Below are positions 16,745-25,644 of a DNA stretch of 64,000 nucleotides, piece after piece. Where the stretch lies: positions 62,001 to 126,000 of the forward strand of contig CAWEBB010000029.1 of assembly GCA_963807085.1 (NCBI GenBank). The letters run 5' to 3'. The DNA comes from JACKII01 sp963807085. GTDB lineage: Bacteria; Pseudomonadota; Alphaproteobacteria; Bin95. Positions within the stretch are counted from its first letter, which is position 1; every line of letters begins with the position of its first letter. The position numbers and the translations under genes were made by a program. The notes under the pieces were generated by a model. That model searched no databases and was not told where the DNA came from. It worked only from the letters and a program-made list of their open reading frames with translations.

Positions 16745-18403
16745 CTAGCCTGCATTTCTCACGAGGATAGGTGCATCGGGGCATAAGATCGGGGAAAAAG
16801 TGAGTGTGGACAGACACTTGACCCGACTTCAGGAGCAGCCCCAATGCGGACAGAGTGTAACCGGGAAGCGATGCTATTTGCACGCCTTGCTCGTCGCGAC
16901 GTGGTCGCCGATTTCGGTGGCGGGGCGATCAGTTCGGATGCCGGAGCGTTGCTGCTGGGGGCGACGGACCGGGCGGTTAATCTGGTCGAGCGCTTTGCTG
17001 CCTGTTTCACCGATGGCCGGGCGGCTGAGCGGGTGGTCCACGACGTGCGCACGCTGATAGGCCAGCGCGTGTTCGCCATCGCGCTCGGCTATGAGGATCT
17101 GGTCGATCACGACGACCTGCGCCACGATCCGGTGCTCGGCCCCGTTCTCGGCCGACTGGAAGCGCGCCGGTCCACCTGCGCGCCGCTGGCGGGCAAGAGC
17201 ACGCTGAACCGCCTGGAGCAAGCGCCGGTCTGCAACGACCGCTACCGCAAGATCGCCCACGATCCCAAGGCGATTGAGAATGTGTTCGTCGATCTGTTCC
17301 TGGACGCGCACACTAGGCCACCGGCACGCATCACGCTCGACCTGGACGCCACGGACGACCCGATCCACGGGCGCCAGGAGGGGCGCTTCTTTCACGGTTA
17401 CTACGATTGCTACTGCTACCTGCCGCTTTATGTGTTCTGTGGCGAGCATTTGCTGGCGGCCAAGCTTCGGCGCGCCAATATCGACGCCAGCGCCGGTGCA
17501 GCCGACGAGATCGCCCGGATTGTCCGGCACATCCGCGAGCGTTGGCCTCGGGTGCGCATCCTGCTCCGCGGCGACAGCGGCTTTGCCCGCGAAGAGCTCA
17601 TGGCCTGGTGTGAGGCCAACCGGGTCGATTATCTCTTCGGCCTGGCGCGCAATTCAAGTCTGGTGGACCGGATCTACGTTGACCTGGCCTGGGCAGGGGA
17701 AGAGGCTGAGCGCACCGGCAGGCCCGCCCGGCGCTTCGCCGACTTCCGCTGGACCACGCGGGACAGCTGGAGCCGGCGCCGTCGGGTGGTGGCCAAGGCC
17801 GAGTGGATGCCGGGCCGGGGCGAGAACGGCGCCAACCCGCGCTTTGTGGTCACCTCGCTTGCGTCGGGGGACCTGGACGCCCGGACGCTCTACGAGCGCG
17901 TTTACTGCGCCCGCGGCGACATGGAAAACCGGATCAAAGAATGCCAGCTCGACCTGTTTGCCGACCGCACCAGTGCGGCGACCATGGCCGCGAACCAGTT
18001 GCGGCTGTGGTTCGCCTCCATGGCCTATGTGCTGCTGTGTGCGTTACGGCGAAAGGGCCTGGCGCATACCCGGCTGGCGAAGGCCACCTGCGGCACGCTG
18101 CGTCTGAAACTGCTGAAAATCGGCGCACAGGTGACCGTCACCGTCCGTCGTATCCGTGTGGCGATGGCCTCTGCCTGTCCTTATGCCGACGAGTTCGCGC
18201 TCGCACACACACGGCTCTGCCGCTGAAGCACGCTCCGGCATCGCCTCCGCCCGTCCCTTTAACAACACCGGACCCGACCTGATCCAGACCGCGCCCGAAC
18301 GGCGCAACGAACCGGCATGCTCAAGCCCCACGCGTCCGTCATCCAACGGTCAGCCAGCCATCTCCCGATCAGACAGGCAACACTGGTGAGAAATGCGGGC
18401 TAG
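16745..18403 (+). mobile_element. IS1380-family insertion sequence (complete, about 1.66 kb)
   Basis: Terminal inverted repeats CTAGCC(T/C)GCATTTCTCAC occur at 16745 onward and, reversed, up to 18403, with two mismatches in the first 21 positions. One intact transposase gene fills the element. No matching short target duplication was seen at the two borders (TTTC on the left, CCCT on the right), so the exact ends may be off by a base or two, or the element has undergone rearrangement. Confidence 0.85.
16844..18226 (+). CDS. IS1380-family transposase
   Basis: The 460-residue protein starts at ATG 16844 with AGGAG ten bases upstream. It shows the IS1380/DDE_Tnp_1 pattern: SSDAGALLLGATDRA, GYEDLVDHDDLRHDP, LAGKSTLNRLE, ITLDLDATDDPIHGRQEG with the first catalytic Asp, ILLRGDSGFAREELMAWCE with the second, and VYCARGDMENRIKECQ with the terminal Glu. 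The frame is intact and full length. GC content is high, unlike the AT-rich island on its left, so it entered from a different background. Confidence 0.95.
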   Translation: MRTECNREAMLFARLARRDVVADFGGGAISSDAGALLLGATDRAVNLVERFAACFTDGRAAERVVHDVRTLIGQRVFAIALGYEDLVDHDDLRHDPVLGPVLGRLEARRSTCAPLAGKSTLNRLEQAPVCNDRYRKIAHDPKAIENVFVDLFLDAHTRPPARITLDLDATDDPIHGRQEGRFFHGYYDCYCYLPLYVFCGEHLLAAKLRRANIDASAGAADEIARIVRHIRERWPRVRILLRGDSGFAREELMAWCEANRVDYLFGLARNSSLVDRIYVDLAWAGEEAERTGRPARRFADFRWTTRDSWSRRRRVVAKAEWMPGRGENGANPRFVVTSLASGDLDARTLYERVYCARGDMENRIKECQLDLFADRTSAATMAANQLRLWFASMAYVLLCALRRKGLAHTRLAKATCGTLRLKLLKIGAQVTVTVRRIRVAMASACPYADEFALAHTRLCR

Positions 18404-18470
18404 CCCTAACCTCCTCACCATGCCAGTCTCCCTCCCAACGCTCGAACACAACACGAAAGAGGAACGCCCC

Positions 18471-18575
18471 ATGGATGTCGGCTATTTCATGATTTTCAGC
18501 AATTACGGCTGGGACGGCCAGCCGGATGGGGAGACGTGGAAGGAGGAGCTGCGGCTCTGCGATTTGGCGGCGACC
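18471..18575 (+). pseudogene. Luciferase-like (LLM) monooxygenase N-terminal remnant
   Basis: About 34 codons from ATG 18471 (MDVGYFMIFSNYGWDG, then WKEELRLCDLA) match the start of LLM-class flavin-dependent oxidoreductases, which usually run to about 350 residues. Similarity stops at about 18572 where a palindromic repeat region starts, and nothing resembling the rest of the enzyme follows. AGGAA upstream is a plausible ribosome site. The gene is a dead fragment. Confidence 0.65.
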
Positions 18576-18600
18576 TCTGCTTTCCCCAATCTCCCATTCT

Positions 18601-18692
18601 CCCGCGAAAGCGGGGGCCCATGCCTGAGAGTAAGCACCACGTTCTTGCTCTGTGAGAAGCTCTCAGCCATGGGCCCCGGATCAAGTCCGGGG
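18601..18692. repeat. Palindromic REP-like repeat with nested hairpins
   Basis: CCCGC-GAAA-GCGGG forms a hairpin at 18601-18614, CCCCGGA/TCCGGGG another at 18674-18692, and the segments 18614-18630 and 18660-18676 are 17-bp inverted repeats with one mismatch (GGGCCCATG core). The compact mirror arrangement resembles interspersed palindromic repeats scattered through alphaproteobacterial genomes. It lies immediately after the truncated LLM fragment. Confidence 0.75.
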
Positions 18693-18718
18693 AAAGGATG
18701 AGGGGAGGGGCGTGCCTC

Positions 18719-18943
18719 TCAATACAACCCGCGCTCCGCCATGACCTGCGACTGGCGGTCGTTCTCCTCTTCCGTCAGCCCCTGCACGTGGTTTAGCAGC
18801 ATCTTCGGATAGCTCGGCAAAATCCTGCAGTCAAGATGGTGCGCCGGGTCCCATAGCCGGGGGCAGACCAAGGCCTTGGGCCAGTGCAGGACGGCTTGCT
18901 GTATCCTAATGAACACGCCCACCTTCGGCGCGCGGCCGCCCAT
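18719..18943 (-). CDS. Hypothetical protein fragment
   Basis: An open frame of 74 codons from ATG 18943 (MGGRAPKVGVFIRIQQ) ends RILPSYPKMLLNHVQGLTEEE...AERGLY at 18719. The frame is open further upstream (DDARVLAESA) to a stop near 19005 without a better start. I do not recognise the family. The C-terminal half looks protein-like, so it may be the tail of a gene whose front was lost beside the LLM scrap and repeat. It could also be chance. Confidence 0.3.
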   Translation of the reverse strand: MGGRAPKVGVFIRIQQAVLHWPKALVCPRLWDPAHHLDCRILPSYPKMLLNHVQGLTEEENDRQSQVMAERGLY

Positions 18944-19048
18944 GGCGCTTTCTGCCAGGACCCGGGCGTCGTCGGTGATGCTGGCAGCGTCAGTCAGTCA
19001 GCCCAAGCCTTGGCGGTCAGATCACTGGTCACGGCTGCCGGGCGGGCT

Positions 19049-19468
19049 CTATTCCTGGCGTTCGAAAATTACGCAAGACGCGACCATTTGCGGGTCTGCG
19101 ATTGAGGTTTGCGTGTAGCAGAGCTCGAAGCGATCGGCGTCCAGGATCCGGCCAATCGATTGCCCGTCATGGTCGGCCGTAACGAACGTGGTTTCGTCGG
19201 CGGAAATTACACCAATTTTGGTTTCCGTGTGGTTTGCGGAGGAAATGCTCCCGATCAAACGGCCCTCGTCTTGCTCTGTCCAATTGATGGTCAGTTCGAT
19301 CTCGCGGAAACCCGGCTTTTCGACCTTCGCATCGCCGAAATGACCGCCAGCGCCTGACACCACGGTTCGGGACACGCCTTTCCATTCGCCCAACAAATTT
19401 GGCCAGGCGGCAGCAGCAGCGGCGGGTACCATAGACATCAACATAATGGCGGAAAGAATGTGGCGCAT
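19049..19468 (-). CDS. Secreted hypothetical protein
   Basis: The 139-residue protein has a signal peptide (MRHILSAIMLMSMVPAAAAA) followed by WPNLLGEWKGVSRTVV and a beta-rich pattern with WTEQDEGRLIGSISS, ADETTFVTADHDGQSIGRI and ELCYTQTSIADPQMVASCVI. The repeated beta strands and GxW start suggest a small lipocalin-like or beta-barrel fold; this is inference. Function is unknown. The nearest gene on the same strand is the lyase-like protein ending 146 bp upstream. Confidence 0.7.
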   Translation of the reverse strand: MRHILSAIMLMSMVPAAAAAAWPNLLGEWKGVSRTVVSGAGGHFGDAKVEKPGFREIELTINWTEQDEGRLIGSISSANHTETKIGVISADETTFVTADHDGQSIGRILDADRFELCYTQTSIADPQMVASCVIFERQE

Positions 19469-19614
19469 GGTGATTTTCTTCGTTTTGGCGAGCGGCCCGT
19501 CCAGCTTGGAGCGGAGCGAATGTTGAAGCGAACGTGTTTACGGAAACTTGTTCCCGCCAAGGTTGCAAGCCGCGTCGAGGAAAGCCGTGTATCGGTTCTG
19601 GACACGACCTAACA

Positions 19615-20877
19615 CTACTGCGTCGCCCGCTGCTCCACCCGCACCCGGCCGATGGCGTTGGTGGAGGTCTGGTGGATCAGCAGGGACCCGCCGTCGCGGC
19701 TCAACCGCATGTGACGCAATATCCCGGCAAAGACCTCGCCCGAGGGGATCGGCCAGCTTTGGAAGCTCTCGGTCGCGGGGTCGAAGCGCACCAGCATGTC
19801 GGGCCTGACGCCGCTCTCATTGTACCAGACCGCGCCGTCGAACACGGCGATGGCATAGGGGTGAGACTTCGGCCCGCTGGGGGAGGGCCATTCGCGGATC
19901 GCGCCCGTCGCCGGGTCATACCGCCCGAGCCGCCCCAGGCCGGAATTCACCCACCAGATGATGCCGTCCGCGTCGATATCCAGCCGTCGGACGGTGGTCC
20001 CTCGTTCCGGCAGTTTGATCTCCGTCACCGCCATGCTCTCCGGATCCAGCCGCAGCAGGCAGTTGGAGCCGTTGCAGGCGACCCAAACATCGCCCGCCGC
20101 GTCCATTTTGATGCCATAGGGGCGCGAGCCGGCCGTCGGCGCGGTTACCAGCTTCACCTCCCGCGTTTCCGGCACTAAGCGGCCGATCATGTTGCTCTGT
20201 TGCAGGGTGAACCATAGCCGGCCCTTCGCATCGAATTCGGCGGTGTGCGGGTCGCGGGCGGCCGGGTCCGGCATCGGGAAGACGTCGATCGCGCCGGTCG
20301 CGGGGTCGAGCCTGCCGAGCGTGCCGTTCTTGTTGCCGGTGTACCAGAGCCCGCCATCCGGGCCGACGGTGACCGAATGGGGTTTGGCGCCGGCGGGCAG
20401 GGCGAACTCGTGCATGGCGCCGGTCGCCGGGTCGAGGCGGCCCAGCACGTCCGCCCACTGGCCGACCCACCAGATGCTACCATCCGGCCCCTCGACCGGA
20501 TCGCGCGCCCGCTGGCCGAGCGTGGGCACAACCCACTCCTCGAATGTCACGCGCAACGGCCCATCCACCGGCGTGGCCGCGTGCCTGCCGCTCGGCGGGA
20601 AGTGCGCCGCCAGATAGTCGAGGATTTCCGCCTTGGTCTCGGGATCGCCGGAGAGGTCGATCATCCTGGCGGTCAGCGCGTCCCAATGCGGGCGGGTGTA
20701 GCCGGAACTGCGTTGGATCAGGTTAGTTTGGTGGCAGGCGGTGCAGTAGGCCTCAACGGCTTCCAGCCCTGGCCCCGCCGGCAGGTCGGCAGCTGTTGCG
20801 CCGGCGACCGTGCCGAAGACGGCGGCTGTGCCAAAGACAAAGGCGGAAAAAGTGGTTAGGGATGAGGTTATGCGCAT
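19615..20877 (-). CDS. Secreted c-type cytochrome fused to a Vgb-like (streptogramin lyase) beta-propeller
   Basis: The 420-residue protein has a signal peptide ending near TAAD, a haem-binding CTACH motif around residue 45 (EAYCTACHQTNLIQ) and a short cytochrome-like helical region (LTARMIDLSGDPETKAEILDYLAAHFPP). The remaining 300 residues are repeats of the NHL/Vgb type: PDGSIWWVGQWADVLGRLDP, PDGGLWYTGNKNGTLGRLDP, KGRLWFTLQQSNMIGRL and DGIIWWVNSGLGRLGRYDP. Such propellers occur in virginiamycin B lyase, but similar proteins of unknown function are common, so antibiotic resistance should not be assumed. The haem motif points to a periplasmic redox role. Confidence 0.8.
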   Translation of the reverse strand: MRITSSLTTFSAFVFGTAAVFGTVAGATAADLPAGPGLEAVEAYCTACHQTNLIQRSSGYTRPHWDALTARMIDLSGDPETKAEILDYLAAHFPPSGRHAATPVDGPLRVTFEEWVVPTLGQRARDPVEGPDGSIWWVGQWADVLGRLDPATGAMHEFALPAGAKPHSVTVGPDGGLWYTGNKNGTLGRLDPATGAIDVFPMPDPAARDPHTAEFDAKGRLWFTLQQSNMIGRLVPETREVKLVTAPTAGSRPYGIKMDAAGDVWVACNGSNCLLRLDPESMAVTEIKLPERGTTVRRLDIDADGIIWWVNSGLGRLGRYDPATGAIREWPSPSGPKSHPYAIAVFDGAVWYNESGVRPDMLVRFDPATESFQSWPIPSGEVFAGILRHMRLSRDGGSLLIHQTSTNAIGRVRVEQRATQ

Positions 20878-20979
20878 GACTTCCGGTCCACTTGTTTGGC
20901 TCGTGACGCCAACTCCGGCGGGTGTCGCGTGCGGGGTTTGCGCTCAGTGGTTATTCTACCGCAATCGGGAGGAAATGTG

Positions 20980-21453
20980 ATGCATCTCTCTGGTTCCTGC
21001 TACTGCGGCGCGGTGCGCTTCCGGTGTGAAGCCTATGCGCCGGTGCCGTATCTGCGCTGTCATTGCTCGATCTGCCGCAAGACGGCGGGCGGGGGTGGTT
21101 TCGCCGTCAATCTGGGCGCGAAGGCCGAAACTCTGATTGTCGAGGGCGGGGAGGCCATTTCTACCTTCCATGCCGTCATCGACGGCGAGGAAAGCTCGGC
21201 CGAGCGGCGTTTCTGCTCGAAATGCGGCTCGGCGCTGTGGGTGTCGGACCCCGGGTGGCCGGAGTTGGTGCATCCATTTGCCAGCGCCATGGACACGCCA
21301 CTGCCGGAGCCGCCGGAGCAGGTCCATATGATGCTGGGCTCGAAACCAGCCTGGGTGCGGGATGACGCGCGGCCGGGTGAAGCCCAGCATGATGAGTATC
21401 CGTCCGTGTCTCTCGAAGCTTGGCATCGCGAGCGGGGGTTGCTGGAGGAGTGA
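20980..21453 (+). CDS. GFA family (glutathione-dependent formaldehyde-activating enzyme-like) protein
   Basis: The 157-residue protein starts at ATG 20980 after GGGAGG. It carries the GFA zinc motifs: CYCGAVRF, HCSICRK with the paired cysteines, and FCSKCGSALWV. GFA-fold proteins bind zinc through these Cys clusters; most, including ones like this, are not proven to act on formaldehyde. The C-terminus EAWHRERGLLEE extends slightly beyond the domain. It stands alone, divergent from the cytochrome/propeller gene. Confidence 0.9.
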   Translation: MHLSGSCYCGAVRFRCEAYAPVPYLRCHCSICRKTAGGGGFAVNLGAKAETLIVEGGEAISTFHAVIDGEESSAERRFCSKCGSALWVSDPGWPELVHPFASAMDTPLPEPPEQVHMMLGSKPAWVRDDARPGEAQHDEYPSVSLEAWHRERGLLEE

Positions 21454-21708
21454 CGGAGCTTTAAGCGGAGGGAGGCTCTGGATACCGCCTGCGGCGGCTC
21501 TGGGGTTAAGGGGGAGCTGCACCAGCCGCGGCAATGGGCGAATCGGTTGATTAGTTTCACCAGTAGTCTACATAACGGCGCATGTCGCGAGTAATCTGGC
21601 CGTATCGAACAAGGCCAGACAGCGCGGTACCTTAGAAACGGAGATGCTTACGTTGAGAGATACGGTCGGTGCTGGCGTTCGGTTCGTGGACTCCGGAATT
21701 CGGAAGCG
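21454..21708. other. Region upstream of opgG
   Basis: 255 bases between the GFA gene and opgG, with a TA-containing stretch near 21560. A short start at 21644 reads only 22 codons to a stop and is not supported as a gene. The opgGH promoter presumably lies here but was not assigned. Confidence 0.35.
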
Positions 21709-23223
21709 ATGACGATTAAGACGAGCAGACGTCAGCTGCTGACGCTGGGTGCGGGTGCGGTCGCGGCCGGTGCGATGCCGGCGCGTGCGTGGGCGGAGGC
21801 GAGCGGCACGCCTTTCAGCCGCGAAACCGTTTTGGCAGAGGCGGAAGCGCTCGCCGCCGCGCCGTACAAACCGCCGCCCGCTACGCCCAAGGAACTGGCA
21901 CAGCTCGACTACGACACCTACCGGCAGATCCGGTACCGGAAGAAAGAGGCGATTTGGGGGGTAAGTCCTACTCGCTTTTCCATCGAGCTGTTTGCGCCGG
22001 GCTTTCTGTTCCGGGACCTGATCGACATCTCTATTGTGGAAAACGGGATGTCCCGGCCACTTTCGATCGGCGATGACAGTTTTGACGTGCCCGACTCCGC
22101 CTTGGCGCCCAAGCTGACCGGCGCCGGAAAATTTGCCGGATTCCGCCTGCATTATCCGCTCAACCAGCCCGAATACCGGGACGAGGTCGTGGTTTTCCAG
22201 GGCGCGAGCTATTTCCGCGCCGTGTCGGAAGGGCAACTCTACGGTTTGTCGGCGCGAGGCTTGGCGCTCGATGTTGCCGAACCAAAGGGCGAGGAGTTTC
22301 CGGTGTTCCACCGCTTCTGGATCGAGCGGCCGTCGGCTCAGGCGACTTCGATCGTGGTGCACGCACTCCTGGATAGCCAGAGTGTCACAGGCGCCTATCG
22401 CTTCGGAATATACCCGGGACGGTCTACAGCCATGGACATCTCCGCGGTCCTCTTTCCGCGCCGGCGGTTGACGCATGTTGGGCTGGCGCCGCTCACGTCG
22501 ATGTACCTGCACGGCTTGGCCGATCTTTCCAAGCCAGAAGACTATCGCCCTGCCGTGCACGATTCCGAATTGCTGGCGATGACCACTGGCAGCGGCGAAG
22601 CGATCGTTCGGCCATTGATTAACCCTGAAACGTTGCAGGCGAGCGCATTTATGGACCAAAACCCTCAAGGGTTTGGCTTGATCCAGCGCAATCGGTCGTT
22701 CGAATTGTTCCAGGATCTGGAGGCCCATTACGGCCGCCGTCCCTCTGCCTGGATCGTGCCGAAGGGCGAGTGGGGCAAAGGGGTCGTTCAGCTGATCGAG
22801 ATTCCAAGCCAATCGGAAATACACGACAATATCGTTACCTATTGGCGACCTGCTGCCCCGCTGGAGCCAGGTCAGCCTTTCCGCTATGCCTACCGCCTGA
22901 CCTGGCCGAATAGCGCGCCCCGGCCACAGGATGTGGCGCGGGTGGTGCGCTCGGTCCGCTCGCGCCGGTGGAGCGATGGTTTGCCTCAGGTAGCCATCGA
23001 CTATAAAACGGCGTTGCCGGCGTCGGCGCTGACTTTGTCGGCATCCGTAAGCAAGGGAGAAATGCAGGAAGCGTTGCTTGTGGAAAACTACGAGCTAGGC
23101 GGGGTCCGCGCATTTGTGACGTTCGATCCAGGCGACGCACAGCTGGTCGAACTGCGTGTGGAACTGCAGCAGGATGGCAGGCAGGTCGGAGAAACCTGGC
23201 TATTTCGCTGGCTGGCGGGGTAG
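21709..23223 (+). CDS. opgG: Periplasmic glucan biosynthesis protein OpgG/OpgD family
   Basis: The 504-residue protein is exported by the Tat route: the N-terminus has SRRQLLTLGAG and a hydrophobic run ending ARAWA near residue 28. The mature part has the MdoG pattern: LAQLDYDTYRQIRYRK, LFAPGFLFRD, GFRLHYPLN, FFQGASYFRAV-like FQGASYFRAVSEGQLYG, ARGLALDVAEPKGEEFPVF, and NPQGFGLIQRNR. OpgG acts in the periplasm on osmoregulated periplasmic glucan chains made by OpgH. A Tat signal is more typical of the OpgD paralogue, though the opgG-opgH operon layout supports this assignment. Four bases separate it from opgH. Confidence 0.9.
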   Translation: MTIKTSRRQLLTLGAGAVAAGAMPARAWAEASGTPFSRETVLAEAEALAAAPYKPPPATPKELAQLDYDTYRQIRYRKKEAIWGVSPTRFSIELFAPGFLFRDLIDISIVENGMSRPLSIGDDSFDVPDSALAPKLTGAGKFAGFRLHYPLNQPEYRDEVVVFQGASYFRAVSEGQLYGLSARGLALDVAEPKGEEFPVFHRFWIERPSAQATSIVVHALLDSQSVTGAYRFGIYPGRSTAMDISAVLFPRRRLTHVGLAPLTSMYLHGLADLSKPEDYRPAVHDSELLAMTTGSGEAIVRPLINPETLQASAFMDQNPQGFGLIQRNRSFELFQDLEAHYGRRPSAWIVPKGEWGKGVVQLIEIPSQSEIHDNIVTYWRPAAPLEPGQPFRYAYRLTWPNSAPRPQDVARVVRSVRSRRWSDGLPQVAIDYKTALPASALTLSASVSKGEMQEALLVENYELGGVRAFVTFDPGDAQLVELRVELQQDGRQVGETWLFRWLAG

Positions 23224-23227
23224 AAGA

Positions 23228-25492
23228 ATGGATGCACTTTACGACGCGACAATATCCGCGGTGGGGACAAGGTCTCAGGACGGTTCCGCCAAGGGTGATG
23301 GAAGCGTTAGTTCCGGACAGCTGTATGCGGTGGCGCTGCCGTCCGAGGCGCCGCTTCGGATGGAGCGCGCGCGCCTGCATCGTATCCAGACGCCGTTGCG
23401 GCGCAAGGGCTGGCGCGCTTGGCTGTCGGTGGCCGGCTTGGCAATTGCCCGACTATTGGTAATATTGTCATCGGTCGCATTGGCCGCCTATGGCATTCGG
23501 GAAATGGTTGGCGTGATCTCCACCGACCACATCACACCGTTACAGTACATTTTTCTTGCATTTTTCACTGTGAGCTTCGCCTGGATTGCCTTTTCATTTA
23601 TGCAGGCAAGTTTTGGGTTTTTCCGCCACCTCGTTCTCAGGGTTTTTCCGCCGAGGCAGCCCCGCGGCCCTCTTACATTGCAGACCGCAGTGCTGGTACC
23701 GCTCTACAATGAGGAACCGGTTCGTGTCGCGGCAAATGTTCTGGCCATGGCCGAAGCGCTCGCCGAGCGCCAGCCGGGCCGTTTCTGCTTCTTTTTCCTC
23801 AGCGACACCAACCGGGCGGAGGCATGGGTCGCCGAGGAAGCGGCGATCATGCGGGCAATTGAGGCCGCACCTGAAGCCTGTCCGATCTATTACCGCCATC
23901 GCAGCCGCAACATCGAGCGGAAGGCCGGCAATATCGCCGAGTGGGTCATGCGGTTCGGTGGCGCCTATGAAGCCATGCTCGTGCTGGACGCAGACAGCCT
24001 AATGGACGCGGAAACCATGGAGGCGCTGGCGAAGCGCCTGCAGGCAGAACCATCCCTGGGTCTGATCCAGAGCCATCCCCGCATCATTCGCGGGCGCACC
24101 CTCTATGCGCGTCTGCAGCAGTTCGCCAATAGCTGTTACGGTCCCATTTTTGCGAACGGCTTGGCATTTTGGCATGGCTACGCCTCGAATTTCTGGGGGC
24201 ACAACGCCATCATCCGCGTTCATGCCTTTGCGGAGGCCGCGCGCCTGCCAATTTTATCGGGGAAACCGCCATTCGGTGGCCATATTCTCAGCCATGACTT
24301 CGCGGAAGCCGCATTTCTGCGCCGGGCTGGCTGGGGCGTGCGGCTCGATACCGATCTTGCCGGCTCCTATGAGGAAGCGCCGCCCTCGCTGATCGACGTC
24401 ATGATCCGCGACCGGCGCTGGTGTCAGGGAAACTTCCAGCACGGGCGGCTGCTGTTCGCGAGAGGCTTTTCGCTGGCCAGCCGCCTGCATTTCACGATGG
24501 GCATACTTTCATATCTGACGGCGGTGTTCTGGTTTCTGTTGGTGTTGAGCGGTCTGGCGCTGGCGATCCAGGCGCAGACGATCAGGCCCGAATATTTCGC
24601 CGAGCCTTCGCTGTTCCCCAGCTGGCCGGTGTTCAACTCGGAGCGGGCAACGGATCTTTTCCTCCTGTCGGTCGCGCTGGTTCTAGGGCCGAAGCTCCTG
24701 GGATGGCTGGCCGCGATGCTTGATTTGCGGGCGCTGTTCCGGTTCGGCGGCCCAATTGTTCTGACGGCCAGCATTCTGTGGGAGACGCTGCTTTCGGCGC
24801 TGTTCGCAGCGGTGATGATGTTGGCACAGACGCGGATCGTCGTTTCGGTGTTACTGGGCAGAGACAGCGGTTGGCAGCCCCAGCGCCGCGACGACGGGCA
24901 CGTGCCGCTGGGCGAGGTTGTGCGGGTTCATCTGTGGCACACGCTCATGGGCTTTGCGCTGGCCGGCATCGCCTGGTGGGCGCATGAGGATTTGTTCTGG
25001 TGGCTGTCGCCGGTAACCCTCGGGCTTGTTCTGTCAATCCCGCTTTCGGTCGCCAGTTCGAGCCGCTGGGTGGCGGCGGTCACGCGCGTTCTTCGTCTGG
25101 GGCGAACACCGGAAGAAAGCCGCCAGCCCGCCATCTTGCGCGCGGCGACGGAGCAGCATGCGCGTCTTTCCGCAGCGCTGGAGGATGCGCCTGAAGGAGC
25201 GCCGGTGGAGCGGCTCGCAAAGGACCCCGTCCTTTGCGCCTGGCACCTCGCCCAGGCGGATCAAGATACGCGCGGCGTGCGACCGGATGATAATCTGCTA
25301 GCCGCGTGGGCCAAGGCCATGCACGAACGTGACCCGTCTTGTCTTTCGACCTGGCTGACGCCTGCGCAGACCATGGCTTTGTTGGCGCATCCGACATTGC
25401 TGCCGTTTGCCCAGCGTGACCTCGACGGGGCCCGCGCCACCGCAAACGCGCGCAATTGCTACCCACCGGTTGAACGCCGGATCGCCAGCTGA
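23228..25492 (+). CDS. opgH: Glucan biosynthesis glucosyltransferase H
   Basis: The 754-residue inner-membrane glucosyltransferase starts at ATG 23228, four bases after opgG. An N-terminal cytosolic tail and two helices precede the GT2 domain: TAVLVPLYNEEPVRV, FFFLSDTN, ARNIERKAGNIAEW-like NIERKAGNIAEWV, MLVLDADSLMD (metal-binding DxD), HDFAEAAFLRRAGW, and RDRRWCQGNFQHG (Q/RxxRW acceptor motif). About six C-terminal helices follow. It polymerises beta-glucan from UDP-glucose and extrudes it for OpgG. It is shorter than the E. coli protein (about 847) mainly at the N-terminus. Confidence 0.93.
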   Translation: MDALYDATISAVGTRSQDGSAKGDGSVSSGQLYAVALPSEAPLRMERARLHRIQTPLRRKGWRAWLSVAGLAIARLLVILSSVALAAYGIREMVGVISTDHITPLQYIFLAFFTVSFAWIAFSFMQASFGFFRHLVLRVFPPRQPRGPLTLQTAVLVPLYNEEPVRVAANVLAMAEALAERQPGRFCFFFLSDTNRAEAWVAEEAAIMRAIEAAPEACPIYYRHRSRNIERKAGNIAEWVMRFGGAYEAMLVLDADSLMDAETMEALAKRLQAEPSLGLIQSHPRIIRGRTLYARLQQFANSCYGPIFANGLAFWHGYASNFWGHNAIIRVHAFAEAARLPILSGKPPFGGHILSHDFAEAAFLRRAGWGVRLDTDLAGSYEEAPPSLIDVMIRDRRWCQGNFQHGRLLFARGFSLASRLHFTMGILSYLTAVFWFLLVLSGLALAIQAQTIRPEYFAEPSLFPSWPVFNSERATDLFLLSVALVLGPKLLGWLAAMLDLRALFRFGGPIVLTASILWETLLSALFAAVMMLAQTRIVVSVLLGRDSGWQPQRRDDGHVPLGEVVRVHLWHTLMGFALAGIAWWAHEDLFWWLSPVTLGLVLSIPLSVASSSRWVAAVTRVLRLGRTPEESRQPAILRAATEQHARLSAALEDAPEGAPVERLAKDPVLCAWHLAQADQDTRGVRPDDNLLAAWAKAMHERDPSCLSTWLTPAQTMALLAHPTLLPFAQRDLDGARATANARNCYPPVERRIAS

Positions 25493-25606
25493 CCGATGCC
25501 CTAATATCCTCCAGCGGAGCTCGCCGAAATTTAGTGCATCGCCCGATCAAATTGGATCGCTATTGCGATCGATTTGCCAGGGTAAGATGCTCTAATTGTT
25601 AGCTTT

Positions 25607-25644
25607 AGAGCAGCTCCCGATCCAAACGGGACGGGATCTGCTCT
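25607..25644 (-). terminator. Hairpin between convergent opgH and VOC genes
   Basis: AGAGCAG...TCCCG at 25607-25619 pairs with CGGGA...CTGCTCT at 25632-25644 with one internal mismatch. It sits exactly between two convergent genes and overlaps the VOC stop codon. Lacking T-runs, it could act as a bidirectional terminator or be a short interspersed repeat. Confidence 0.45.

Noticed and set aside
18719..19005. Extended reading frame upstream of the 74-residue minus-strand fragment as an intact gene
   Set aside because: No start with a ribosome site and no family match; kept only as a low-confidence fragment.
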